From Actinocorallia sp. API 0066 (GTDB lineage Bacteria; Actinomycetota; Actinomycetes; Streptosporangiales; Streptosporangiaceae): a DNA stretch of 64,000 nt. Made by a program: the position numbers and the translations under genes. Of this stretch, positions 44,752 through 53,711 are shown piece after piece. Below the pieces are notes generated by a model. The model worked only from the letters and a program-made list of their open reading frames with translations. It was not told where the DNA came from and made no database searches. Each line of letters begins with the position of its first letter. Within the stretch, counting starts at the first letter, position 1. The stretch is taken from the NCBI RefSeq assembly GCF_020991275.1, contig NZ_JAJLQY010000012.1, positions 1 to 64,000 on the forward strand. Direction: 5' to 3'.

Positions 44752-45705
44752 TCAGGACGCCTTGAGGCCGCTGATGATGGTGTCGATGTCCGCCTGGTTC
44801 TTCCAGCTGTCGGGGACGGACAGGTAGAGCCCGGCGGGGCGGGAGCCGGGGCGGTCGACGAGGATGATGATGGCCCGCTCCTGCCTGAAGTTCCAGCCTT
44901 CGGCCTGCGCCTGCGGGAACTTGATGAGGACCTCGTGGTACCACGCCTTCTTCCCGCTGACGCTGTGCGCGCGCGAGACCGTCTGCGCCGCCTCGTTCGC
45001 CGGGTAGAAGTCGGGCTTGACGCTGTCGAACCACCGCTTGGCGGCGGCCTCCAGGTCGGCGCCCGCGCCGCCCTCGTAGGGCACGGTGGCGGGCAGGACG
45101 GCGGCGTAGACCGAGGCCACGTAGTCGCCGACGCCGTTGTAGGCCTGCTGGACGACGGCGGTCTGGCCGGTGCTCAGGCCGTGCGCGTCGTCGCCGGTGC
45201 CGTTGGTGGGGACCGACCAGTCGCCGCCGAGCCTCGGCCAGGAGAGTCCGGACGTGCTGTCGTTGATCGTCCCGACGACGGGTGAGGACGTGCCGGCGGG
45301 GGCGCTGGCGCTCGGCGTCGGCTGGTTGGGACGGGCGACGGTGCCCTTCGGGTCGTCGTCTGACAGCACCGCGACGAGCACGAGGACGAGCACGACGACG
45401 ACAACGAGGACGCCGCCGCCGACGAGGGCCAGGAGGACGCCCTTGTTGTTCTGTCGGGGCACGCCGGGAGTGCCGGGGGGACCGGGAAGGCCGGGTTGTC
45501 CGGGGCCCTGCCAGGGGGGAGGTGTTCCGGGGTTGCCGGAGGGCGGCTGCCAGGGGGCCGGGGTCCCGGACGGCTGCCATGGCGGGGGAGTGGAAGGTCC
45601 GGTCGGCTGGGTGGCCTGCGTCCACTGGGTGCCGTCGAACCAGCGTTGCAGACCGGGAGCCCCGTACGGGTCGGGGTACCAGCCTGGCGGAGTCTGGCCG
45701 TTCAT
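44752..45705 (-). CDS. DUF2510 membrane protein
   Basis: A 317-aa protein. It opens with the DUF2510 signature PPGWYPDPYGAPGLQRWFDG then TQWT, a small motif thought to act on the cytoplasmic face. A Pro/Gly-rich linker leads to one strong transmembrane helix (GVLLALVGGGVLVVVVVLVL) and a Ser/Pro stalk. The outer domain (about residues 150-317) is a mixed alpha/beta region with no recognised family. Topology is N-in, C-out. Function unknown. Confidence 0.85.
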   Translation of the reverse strand: MNGQTPPGWYPDPYGAPGLQRWFDGTQWTQATQPTGPSTPPPWQPSGTPAPWQPPSGNPGTPPPWQGPGQPGLPGPPGTPGVPRQNNKGVLLALVGGGVLVVVVVLVLVLVAVLSDDDPKGTVARPNQPTPSASAPAGTSSPVVGTINDSTSGLSWPRLGGDWSVPTNGTGDDAHGLSTGQTAVVQQAYNGVGDYVASVYAAVLPATVPYEGGAGADLEAAAKRWFDSVKPDFYPANEAAQTVSRAHSVSGKKAWYHEVLIKFPQAQAEGWNFRQERAIIILVDRPGSRPAGLYLSVPDSWKNQADIDTIISGLKAS

Positions 45706-45740
45706 GGCGCAGACCCTATGGCATAAGAGTCACAAAGGTG

Positions 45741-46385
45741 TCAAACACCGCCTGCCGCCTCCAGCCGCCGGGGCGCGCGCCGCGCGGTGAGGACGCCGAG
45801 CTGCTCGGTGCTCAGCCGGGGCCTGGGCAGTTCGGCGGGGAACGTGTCGGGTCCGGTGAGTTTGCGGACGTCGATGCCGCCGGGGCTGGGCCGTCCCGCG
45901 CCCGGCACCTGGGAGTGGCCGAAGTGCCCTCCGCTCGCCCAGGTGCGGCGGCCGTGCGCGGGCTCGTAGGCGGCCGGGACGGCCAGGGGCGGCCCGGCGG
46001 GCCAGCGGCGGTGCACGCCCCAGGCGTCGAGCCAGGCGAGCAGCCGGTCGAGCGCGAGCAGCGGGCCGTGCGTGAACGGTGTCCGTGCCGTGCCGACGAC
46101 GGCGATCTGGAGGCAGGCCCGGCCCTCGCGGCCGACGTCGCCGCCGAGCAGGAGCGCCGCGCGGGTGGCGGGCAGGAGCTGGACGAGCTCGCCGCGCACG
46201 GGGTTCCAGACCACGTGCGCGGCGGCGCCGGAGGCGGCGAGCACCTGCGCCGCCGACCGCGCCGAGACGGTGTCCGGGTCGTTCTCGCTGGTGCTCCAGA
46301 CGGCACGCGGCGCGCCGCCCTTCAGCGCCCCTCCGTCCGCGCCGGTGTGTACCCTCCCGGCGCCGGGTATCCAGGCTTCGACCAC
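45741..46385 (-). CDS. N-acetylmuramoyl-L-alanine amidase-like protein (peptidoglycan-recognition fold)
   Basis: About 214 aa from GTG 46385, which follows AGGGGGAG; longer open starts at 46451 and 46520 are less likely. Family-like segments are VVEAWIPGAGR, GRACLQIAVVGTA, LLAWLDAWGVHRRWPAGPPL and GGHFGHSQVPGAG. These recall amidase_2/PGRP-type phage and cell-wall amidases. Where family members have a zinc ligand in VWHT, this one has VWSTSEN, so one metal ligand may be lost and activity is uncertain. No signal peptide is seen. Confidence 0.6.
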   Translation of the reverse strand: MVEAWIPGAGRVHTGADGGALKGGAPRAVWSTSENDPDTVSARSAAQVLAASGAAAHVVWNPVRGELVQLLPATRAALLLGGDVGREGRACLQIAVVGTARTPFTHGPLLALDRLLAWLDAWGVHRRWPAGPPLAVPAAYEPAHGRRTWASGGHFGHSQVPGAGRPSPGGIDVRKLTGPDTFPAELPRPRLSTEQLGVLTARRAPRRLEAAGGV

Positions 46386-46573
46386 ATCTCCCCCTATCCG
46401 CGACGCCTGCCCGTGACGTCGCGTCTGGCTGATTAAGCGAAACATGCCCATGACTACGGCAATAGTCCAGTCAGGCATTACCCGTGCGGAAAGTCCCCCA
46501 CACGGCGAGAAAGTGCTCACTGTGGCGGGGCCGCTGGCCGCTGCCGGACCGAGCTGCGTTCTAATAGGACGTC

Positions 46574-47599
46574 ATGAGCCTCGAACCCGTACCCGGCCTC
46601 GACCTCCCCCGTCTCACGCGCTGGCTCGCCGAGACGCTGCCCGACGCGGGCGAGCCCACCGGCGCCGCGCTCATCGCGGGCGGCCGGTCCAACCTGACCT
46701 ACCGCGTCGACTTCGCGGACCGCTCCGTCGCGCTGCGCCGCCCGCCGCTCGGGCACGTGCTGCCCACCGCGCACGACATGGTCCGTGAGCACCGCGTCCT
46801 GTCCGCGCTCGACGCCGCGGGCGGCGTGCCCGTGCCGCGCCCGCTCGGCCTGTGCACCGACAAGGACGTCCTCGGCGCCGACTTCTACGTCATGGACTGG
46901 GTGGACGGGACGATCCTGCGCACGCTGGAGGACGCCGAGCGGCTGGAGCCCGGACAGGCCGCCGTGATCTCCGACCGGCTCGCCGAGGCGTTCGCGGCCA
47001 TCCACACCCTCGACGTGGCCGAAGCCGGACTCGGCGACTTCGGCCGTCCCGAGGGCTACATGGCGCGTCAGCTCAAGCGCTGGGGCCAGCAGTGGGAGCG
47101 CTCGAACACAAGGGAGCTGCCCGCCTACGACAGGCTCGTGGCGCGGCTGGAGGCCGGGCTGCCGGACAACCCGCGCAGCAGCCTCGTGCACGGCGACTTC
47201 AGGCTGGACAACGCGCTCGTGCGGCTGAAGCCCGAGCCCACGATCGCCGCCGTCGTCGACTGGGAGATGTCCACGCTCGGCGACCCGCTCGCCGACCTGG
47301 GGCTCACCCTCGTCTACTGGGCGGAGCCGGGCGAACCGCAACTGCCCGTGGGCTCGACCATCACCGCGGCGCCCGGGTTCCCCACCCGGGCCGCCTTCAC
47401 CGAGCGGTACGCGGAACTCACCGGCTTCGACGTAAGCGGCCTCGACTACTACGTCGCGTTCGGCTGCTTCAAGCTGGCCGTCATCCTTGAGGGCATCCAC
47501 GCGCGCTTCGTGCAGGGCAAGACCGTCGGTGAAGGGTTCGACCTCATAGGCGAGGCAGTGCCCATCCTGCTGGAACGCGCGCACGAGACGCTGCGCTGA
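46574..47599 (+). CDS. Phosphotransferase (APH) family protein
   Basis: A 341-aa kinase-like protein of the aminoglycoside-phosphotransferase fold, similar to the ACAD10/11-type kinases. It shows GGRSNLTYRVDF (nucleotide loop), SLVHGDFRLDNALV (Brenner catalytic motif H-G-D-x-x-x-x-N) and AVVDWEMSTLGDPLADLGL (metal-binding D). The ATG is at 46574. Likely substrates are small alcohols or hydroxyacyl compounds, not necessarily drugs. Its last 56 bases overlap the convergent sigma-fusion gene. Confidence 0.88.
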   Translation: MSLEPVPGLDLPRLTRWLAETLPDAGEPTGAALIAGGRSNLTYRVDFADRSVALRRPPLGHVLPTAHDMVREHRVLSALDAAGGVPVPRPLGLCTDKDVLGADFYVMDWVDGTILRTLEDAERLEPGQAAVISDRLAEAFAAIHTLDVAEAGLGDFGRPEGYMARQLKRWGQQWERSNTRELPAYDRLVARLEAGLPDNPRSSLVHGDFRLDNALVRLKPEPTIAAVVDWEMSTLGDPLADLGLTLVYWAEPGEPQLPVGSTITAAPGFPTRAAFTERYAELTGFDVSGLDYYVAFGCFKLAVILEGIHARFVQGKTVGEGFDLIGEAVPILLERAHETLR

Positions 47600-49061
47600 C
47601 GACCGTCCTGGCGTCGTCCCCGTCGTCGCCGGGCGGCGGCGGGTCGGGGGCGGGCGGCGGTGCCACCGGCGGGCAGTCCCAGGTGATGGTGCTGGTGCCC
47701 GCCGGGCTGAAGTCGATGACGACCTCGCCCTCCACACAAGGCTCCTCGCGCGTGACGGTGAACGTGACGAGCCTCGTCGCCCCGGCCGTGAGCAGCCCCG
47801 AGCCGCCCCCCGCCACCGGCCCGTACCCCTGCGCCGACCACCTGACGGGCCCGCCCCTCGCCGCGATGGTGATGGAGCACTGGGCGGCCTGAGGGCCGAT
47901 CGCACAACCGTTGCCGACGACGAGCTGGCCCGTCTTGGGCGCCGTCTGGGTGGGCTTGGGCGTCTGCGTGGGCGTGGAGGTGGACGCGCTGGGCGTCGCG
48001 GTAGGCGTCTCGGTCTCCTCCGACGGGCTGGCGCTCGGCGTCTTCGTCTTCGTCGGACGCTCCGTAGGCTCCTCGTCCAAGGCGTCGTCCGCGCTCTCCG
48101 ACGGGCTGGCGGGCGCGACGGTCTCGGCGGCCTGCGGGCTCGGATCACCCGACCCGACCGCGAACAGGCCCGCGATCAGCGCGCCGACCGCGGCGGCCCC
48201 GACCAGCGGCCACACGTACGCCGGGACGCCGTCGGGCTTCTCCTTGCGCCGCGGCGCGCGGTCCACCGTCGTCCGGTCCGTGACGGGCGCGCGGTGCCCC
48301 TGCCGTCCGTCGCCCTCCACCGGCCACCCGCTCGCGGCGAACGGCATCGCACGACGGGCGATCGCCGCCCGCTCGGCGTTCATCTCCGGGTCGAGCCCGC
48401 TCGCGAGGATCCGCGACTGGAGCGTCTCGGGGGCCATCGCGATCGGCAGCACCGAAAGCAGCCTGCTGAGTCTGATCCGGTCGTGCCCGACGAGCTCGGA
48501 GACCGCCTCGGCGAGGTCGTCACGCGAACCCTCGGCCAGCGCGGCGGCCTCGTCCAGCGGGATGGCCAGCACCCCGGCCAGCTCGGTGTCGGTGAGCCCG
48601 TGCCGGACGGTCAGGTCGACCGCCTCGCGCTGGCGCCCCGAGAGCCGGTTCAGCGCCCCGTGGGCCAGCAGCCTGGCGTCCTGGTGGCGCTGCTGCTCCT
48701 CGTAGGACGCGAAGTGGTCCGGCGCCTCGGCCGCGGGACGCCGCCGGGTGGGCCGGTCGGGGCCGCGCAGGATGCGCTGGCACTCGCGCCGGGCGAGCGC
48801 GTACAGCCAGCCGCGCAGACGGTCGGTCGAGGGTAGCTGCTCGATGTGCGCCTCGGCGGCGAGGAGCGTGTCGTGCACGACGCGTGACGCGAACGGCTCG
48901 TCCCGCAGGATCGCGTGACAGTAGTCGAAGAGCTGCGGGCCGTACCGGTCGTAGACGAGCGTGAGCGCGTCCGTGGAGCGGTTGCGCAGCGCCTTGACGA
49001 GGTCGTGGTCCTCGCGCGGGTTGTCGGGCACATGCTCGTGCTGACCCTGCCATGCGGTCAA
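47544..49061 (-). CDS. Membrane-tethered ECF-type sigma factor fusion
   Basis: A 505-aa protein. TTG 49061 has GGAGGT 6 bases upstream; an ATG at 49148 is the alternative but lacks a site. The N-terminal part has sigma-70 region 2 (ALTLVYDRYGPQLFDYCHAI, LRGWLYALARRECQRIL) and region 4 (LSGRQREAVDLTVRHGLTDT). A cytoplasmic linker precedes one transmembrane helix (YVWPLVGAAAVGALIAGLFAV). Outside are a long Thr/Pro/Ser stalk (about 80 residues) and a beta-rich domain with three Cys (GNGCAIG, AQCSIT, EPCVEG). It is a sigma domain fused directly to its own sensor, so release or conformational change would be needed to act. It converges with the phosphotransferase gene. Confidence 0.85.
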   Translation of the reverse strand: MTAWQGQHEHVPDNPREDHDLVKALRNRSTDALTLVYDRYGPQLFDYCHAILRDEPFASRVVHDTLLAAEAHIEQLPSTDRLRGWLYALARRECQRILRGPDRPTRRRPAAEAPDHFASYEEQQRHQDARLLAHGALNRLSGRQREAVDLTVRHGLTDTELAGVLAIPLDEAAALAEGSRDDLAEAVSELVGHDRIRLSRLLSVLPIAMAPETLQSRILASGLDPEMNAERAAIARRAMPFAASGWPVEGDGRQGHRAPVTDRTTVDRAPRRKEKPDGVPAYVWPLVGAAAVGALIAGLFAVGSGDPSPQAAETVAPASPSESADDALDEEPTERPTKTKTPSASPSEETETPTATPSASTSTPTQTPKPTQTAPKTGQLVVGNGCAIGPQAAQCSITIAARGGPVRWSAQGYGPVAGGGSGLLTAGATRLVTFTVTREEPCVEGEVVIDFSPAGTSTITWDCPPVAPPPAPDPPPPGDDGDDARTVVSAASRARVPAGWALPRL

Positions 49062-49237
49062 CTCGGGACCTCCAGCGCGGAGTCGGGTGTAGGGATCCGA
49101 CAGGAAGGACGGCTCGCACTGTGTCACGGTTGACAGTGGTACGTCCATTATCTGTCGGAGAAATTCCGATCTTGCGTGCCGAGGGGGGCGCGGTCGCCGG
49201 TGACCGTGCCCCCCTCGTCGTCAGGGCCGTGCCGCGG

Positions 49238-51400
49238 TCAGCAGGTGGTCTGCTCGCCCGCGCACATGCGCTTCGCCAGCGCCTTCAGGAAGATCTGCTG
49301 GATCTCCGACGCGCTCTTCGGGATGTAGGCGTCACCGCCGGTGATGCCGGTGATCTGGTTCATGATCTTCAGCTGCTCCTTGCCGGAGCCGATGCTGATC
49401 ATGATGAACTGGACGGGCTTGCGCTCGTCGACCTCGCTCCTCAGCGTCTTCAGCAGCTGCGGGAGCGTGATGCCGCCGTGCGGGTCGTCGTTGCCCAGGC
49501 CGTCGGTGAACAGCACGATCGAGTTGATGCGGCCCGGCTGGTGCGTCTTCTTCATGTACCGGTAGGACGCCAGGACGGTGTCGTACAGGCCGGTGTTGTT
49601 CGCCGGCATCGCCTTGGTGGTGAGCAGGCTCTGCTTGAGCCGCTCCAGCTGCGTCACCGAACCGAACCGCTTGTTCAGCGGCGCGACCGGCACGATCTCC
49701 TTCCAGTCCTGCTTGCCTTCGAGCAGGTCCGCGAAGACCCAGGTGCCGATCTGGCTGTCCGGCGGGAACTGGGTGAGGCCCTGCGCGGCGATCTGCAGGA
49801 TGACCTGCATGCGGGTGGCGCCGTTGCCGCCGGGGACCGGCTGGTTCATCGTGCCGGAGATGTCGAGGACCGACAGCATCCGGATCGCCAGCGACAGCTT
49901 CGACCAGTCCTGGGTGATCTTGTAGATCTCCTTCGGCCCGGCCAGCGGCAGCTTCTCGATCCGGCCGGGGGAAAGGCCGATGTCCTGGGTGAAGGTCGTC
50001 GGCGCCTTACGGTCCGGCGTACGGAAGCCGAGAGCCGCGTAGTTCTTCTGCGCCTCGGGGGCGGCCAGCGTCTTCGCGAGCTCCTGCGCGGCCTCCGCCT
50101 TCTTGGAGTCCGTCGTGGTGATGGCGACGGGGTAGTCGAGGCTCACCATGCCCTCGTTCGGGTAGATGCCTACGGCCGGAACCTTCGGCTTGCCCGTGTT
50201 GTGCTGGTAGACCGCGTACTCAGGGGCGATGAGCAGCGGGAACTGCCCGCGCGCGTTCTGCCGGAAGTTCTTGAACAGCGCCTCGGTGCTGGGCACCGTG
50301 TGGCTGCGGATCGTCTGCGCGACCCCGGTGAAGATGGTGTCGGCGGCCTTGTCGCTGGCCAGCAGGGTGCGCAGCATCGAGATGGCGGACATGCCGGTGC
50401 CGGTGTTCACCGGGTCGGGCACCCGCATGTCGAGCAGCTCGGCCGGGATCAGCTGGTTCTTGGTGACGCCGCCGCCCCGCACGCCGCCCGCCGCCTGGAG
50501 CAGGTTGTCCCAGGACGGGTTGTCGATGATCCCTTCCTTGGCGAGCTGCACGGCGAGCGTCTGCGGCACCGCCACGATGACCGGCGAGGTGGCCACCGAC
50601 GACGTCGTGGGCGTCACCAGCTTGGGGTCGGCGGCCTGGACGAGGCCGACCCACAGGGACGAGTCCGGGATCCACACGTCGGGGCGGTCGGTCTGGCCGC
50701 CGGAGACACCCTCGCCGGTGAGCACCGTGCGCACCGCGTTCGGTTCCGTCGCCACGATCTCGGCCGTGTAGCAGACGCCGCCGAAGTCCTTGCCCGCGTC
50801 GGTGAACGCCTGCGCCGCCTTCTCCACGCCCGGGGCGATCTCCTTGGCCACGGCGACCGTCAGGGTGGTGCGGTCGCCGGCGCAGCCGCCGGCCTTCTCG
50901 TTGAACGCCCACACCGCGACGCCGAGCAGCATCGCGAGGCCGACCGCGCCGGCGAGCGGCCCGATCAGCGCGCTCTTCTTGCGCTTGCGGCCGCCGTGCT
51001 CGCCCGAGCCGAAGCCGTAGTCGCTGCTTCCGCCGCCGTTGGACGCGCCGGGGGAGGGCTCACCCGGGCCGGTCGGGAACGGTCGGTCGTAGGCGCTGCC
51101 CGTGACGGGCGCGCCGTAGTAGGAGCCCTCGGCGGAGTTCTGGGGGTAGGAGCCGCTGCCCGGTGCGCCGGGGCCGCCCGCCCCGTTGGCTCCGTAGGCG
51201 GCGCCGGACGTGCCCGCGCCGTAGCGGTCCTGCGACCAGGCGGAGTCGCCGGGGCGCGGCGGCGGCCCCGCGGAAAGACCGTGCGACGAGGAGGAACCGC
51301 CCGTCCGAGGGCTGAACCAGTCGGCGCTGTCAGGGGAGGGGTACTCCGAGGAGGAGCCGTATCCACCCTCGCCCGGGAGGTCTCCGGGGGGACGAGTCAT
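49238..51400 (-). CDS. Substrate-binding protein / von Willebrand A fusion, membrane-anchored
   Basis: A 720-aa protein. A Gly/Ser/Tyr/Pro-rich cytoplasmic tail (about 1-140) ends in GGRKRKKSA, then one transmembrane helix (LAGAVGLAMLLGVAVWAF). Outside, a type II extracellular binding-protein domain (about 180-470; RPDVWIPDSSLWVGL, TSPVIVAVP) is followed by a VWA domain (about 495-705) with the MIDAS-like motif VLDISGTMNQ (D-x-S-x-T in place of D-x-S-x-S) and VLFTDGLGND. Two Cys end the protein (MCAGEQTTC). Related fusions occur in actinobacteria; the ligand is unknown. A possible role is metal- or ligand-dependent adhesion. Confidence 0.88.
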   Translation of the reverse strand: MTRPPGDLPGEGGYGSSSEYPSPDSADWFSPRTGGSSSSHGLSAGPPPRPGDSAWSQDRYGAGTSGAAYGANGAGGPGAPGSGSYPQNSAEGSYYGAPVTGSAYDRPFPTGPGEPSPGASNGGGSSDYGFGSGEHGGRKRKKSALIGPLAGAVGLAMLLGVAVWAFNEKAGGCAGDRTTLTVAVAKEIAPGVEKAAQAFTDAGKDFGGVCYTAEIVATEPNAVRTVLTGEGVSGGQTDRPDVWIPDSSLWVGLVQAADPKLVTPTTSSVATSPVIVAVPQTLAVQLAKEGIIDNPSWDNLLQAAGGVRGGGVTKNQLIPAELLDMRVPDPVNTGTGMSAISMLRTLLASDKAADTIFTGVAQTIRSHTVPSTEALFKNFRQNARGQFPLLIAPEYAVYQHNTGKPKVPAVGIYPNEGMVSLDYPVAITTTDSKKAEAAQELAKTLAAPEAQKNYAALGFRTPDRKAPTTFTQDIGLSPGRIEKLPLAGPKEIYKITQDWSKLSLAIRMLSVLDISGTMNQPVPGGNGATRMQVILQIAAQGLTQFPPDSQIGTWVFADLLEGKQDWKEIVPVAPLNKRFGSVTQLERLKQSLLTTKAMPANNTGLYDTVLASYRYMKKTHQPGRINSIVLFTDGLGNDDPHGGITLPQLLKTLRSEVDERKPVQFIMISIGSGKEQLKIMNQITGITGGDAYIPKSASEIQQIFLKALAKRMCAGEQTTC

Positions 51401-51679
51401 GGTGCTCTCCGGGTTCTGTCATCGGGGGCCCTGCCTGGTCATGAGGGCGCCGGGCGTCGGTCGGAGGCACTGTAGCGTTATCACCCATCGGTTACAAAGG
51501 GCTGCAAACAGGCGATCTATCGGTACAAGCGCGCGTGTCCTGATTTATTTGCATTACCAAGCAGTAACTTGAGCGGTGTTCGAGGTACGGTGCGCGACCG
51601 CATCCCTACCCTGCGCCGAGTTAGCGGTCTCTCGCCCCGTGGTGACAACTCCCTTCCGCCTCCGTTCGTTGGGGTTGTC

Positions 51680-52657
51680 GTGGACACTGAATCCGTGACC
51701 GAAACGTTGCCCGGACGCGGGACCCGACGCCGCATCGCCTGGGCCCTCACCGCGCTCTGGGGCGCCTGGGCGGTGGCCCGCGTCGCCGGCGCCGACCGGA
51801 TACCGGTCCTCGACGGTTTTGGACTTCCGTTGATGGCCCTCACCCCCTTCGTCGCCGCCGCGTCCGCCGTCCCCGTCGGGCTCGCGCTGCTCGTGCGCGA
51901 CCGGTGGGCGGCGCTCACCGCCGCCGGGGTCGCCGTGGTGTTCGCCGCCGTGACGCTGCCGCGCGCCGTCGCCGCCACCCCGCCCGACGCCACCGGGCCC
52001 CGGCTCACGGTGCTCACCGCGAACCTCATGTTCGGCCGCGCGGACGCCGCCGAGATCGTCGACCTCGTCGCCGCGCACCGGGTGGACGTGCTCAGCGTCC
52101 AGGAGTTCACCTACGACGCGCAGGCCGCCTTCCGGGAGAACGGACTGCAGGACCACCTGCCCTACGAGGTGCTCGCCGCTGAATGGGGCGCGGAGGGATC
52201 CGGCCTGTACTCGCGCTACCCGCTGACGGCCCTACCGGCCATCCCGGAGACGACACTCCACCAGCCGCGTGCCTCCCTGACCGTCTCGGGGCGGGCGGTG
52301 CACGTGACAGCCGTCCATCCGCTTCCGCCGATCAGCCCTTCCGGGGTTTCGGACTGGCGACGCACCTACGCGGCGTTCCCGTCCGGCGATGGCGGGGCGA
52401 TCCAGGTGCTTGCCGGGGACTTCAACGGGAGCCTGGACCACGCACGGTTCCGGGGCCTGCTCGCGCGGGGGTACACCGATGCCGCCGACGCGCGCGGAGC
52501 CGGGTTCACCCCCACCTGGGGCGTGACGATGATGGGGCCGCCGCTCACCCTCGACCACGTGCTGGTGACGTCGTCGGTGGCGGTCCGGTCCTACGCGGTG
52601 CACGCCGTCTCGGGCAGCGACCACCGGGCGGTGCTCGCCGAGTTGCAGTTGCCCTGA
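51680..52657 (+). CDS. Endonuclease/exonuclease/phosphatase-fold membrane protein
   Basis: A 325-aa protein from GTG 51680. Three N-terminal hydrophobic helices (ALTALWGAWAVARVAG; MALTPFVAAASAVPVGLALL; AALTAAGVAVVFAAVTL) anchor an outward EEP domain: LTANLMFG, VLSVQEFT (catalytic Glu), GDFNGSLDH (Asp/Asn), TLDHVLV and GSDHRAVLAEL (catalytic Asp-His). Such proteins may hydrolyse phosphodiesters of nucleic acids or lipids outside the cell. The 279-bp upstream gap, AT-rich at 51475-51560, is shared with the divergent VWA gene. Confidence 0.87.
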   Translation: MDTESVTETLPGRGTRRRIAWALTALWGAWAVARVAGADRIPVLDGFGLPLMALTPFVAAASAVPVGLALLVRDRWAALTAAGVAVVFAAVTLPRAVAATPPDATGPRLTVLTANLMFGRADAAEIVDLVAAHRVDVLSVQEFTYDAQAAFRENGLQDHLPYEVLAAEWGAEGSGLYSRYPLTALPAIPETTLHQPRASLTVSGRAVHVTAVHPLPPISPSGVSDWRRTYAAFPSGDGGAIQVLAGDFNGSLDHARFRGLLARGYTDAADARGAGFTPTWGVTMMGPPLTLDHVLVTSSVAVRSYAVHAVSGSDHRAVLAELQLP

Positions 52658-52697
52658 TCGTCCCGGGCGGGCCCGTCGACCTGGGAGAATGCCGCGC

Positions 52698-53540
52698 ATG
52701 GCGGAAATCCTCCACGTCCCCGACGCCGACGACCCCCGGCTCGCCGACTACGTGCGCCTCACCGACGGCCAGTTGCGCAAGAGCCTGGAGACGTCGCAGG
52801 GCCTGTTCATCGCCGAGGGCGCGAAGGTCATCCGCCGTGCCGTCGAGACGGGCCATCCGGTCCGCTCCGTCATGATGACCGAAAAGTGGCTTCCCTCCCT
52901 GGCCGACCTGTTGGCGACCCTCTCCTGCCCCGTCTACCTCGTCTCCGACGCCGTCGCCGAGTCCCTCACCGGCTTCGCCGTCCACCGAGGCGCCCTAGCC
53001 TCCCTCTCCCGCCTCCCCCTCCCCACCCTCCACTCCGCCCTCACCCCTCACATCCCTGAACAGCCCACTTCCGAGCCCAAACGCGTCCTGATCTTGGAAG
53101 ATCTGACGAATCACACGAACGTCGGGGCCATTTTCAGGTGCGCCGCGGCTCTGGGCGTTGATCTCATCGTCCTGAGCCCCCGTTGTGCCGACCCCCTCTA
53201 TAGAAGGTCGGTGAAGGTGTCGATGGGGGCCGTGTTCGCCGTGCCGTATGTGCGCATGACCGACTGGCACCACGACCTCTCGGTGATCCGCACCGCCGGC
53301 TTCCGCCTCCTCGCCCTCACCCCGGACCAGTCCGCCGTCCCCTTCGACAAAGCCGAGATGGGCCCCAAGGTCGCCCTCCTCCTGGGCTCCGAAGGCGACG
53401 GCCTGTCCCCCCACTGGATCAAGGAAGCCGACCAGGCCGTCACCATCCCCATGAGCGCGTCAGCGATGGCCCAGGGCGTCGACTCCCTCAACGTCGTCGC
53501 CGCCACCGCCATCGCCTGCCACACCCTCGTCACCCACTAA
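52698..53540 (+). CDS. RNA 2'-O-methyltransferase, TrmH/SpoU family
   Basis: A 280-aa SPOUT methyltransferase that uses AdoMet to methylate ribose in rRNA or tRNA. ATG 52698 has GGGAGA 9 bases upstream. An N-terminal substrate-binding part (AEGAKVIRRAVETGHPVRSV) precedes the knot domain with motif 1 LEDLTNHTNVGAIFRCAAAL, motif 2 LLGSEGDGLS and motif 3 IPMSASAMAQGVDSLNVVAA. The exact target nucleotide cannot be told from sequence. Confidence 0.92.
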   Translation: MAEILHVPDADDPRLADYVRLTDGQLRKSLETSQGLFIAEGAKVIRRAVETGHPVRSVMMTEKWLPSLADLLATLSCPVYLVSDAVAESLTGFAVHRGALASLSRLPLPTLHSALTPHIPEQPTSEPKRVLILEDLTNHTNVGAIFRCAAALGVDLIVLSPRCADPLYRRSVKVSMGAVFAVPYVRMTDWHHDLSVIRTAGFRLLALTPDQSAVPFDKAEMGPKVALLLGSEGDGLSPHWIKEADQAVTIPMSASAMAQGVDSLNVVAATAIACHTLVTH

Positions 53541-53711
53541 TCCCCCGCCAAACGAGCCGGCGCGATCTCTCCTAGCGGAAAATGGGCCGGTCGGTAATCG
53601 ACGGACCCCATGGACGAGGTCGTCGAACGGCGATCCAGGTGATTCTTCTCCCGCCTGGATTCCGCGCGTCCGGCAAAAGCCTTCAGGCGGTGGTGGCGGT
53701 TCGGTCCCTGG

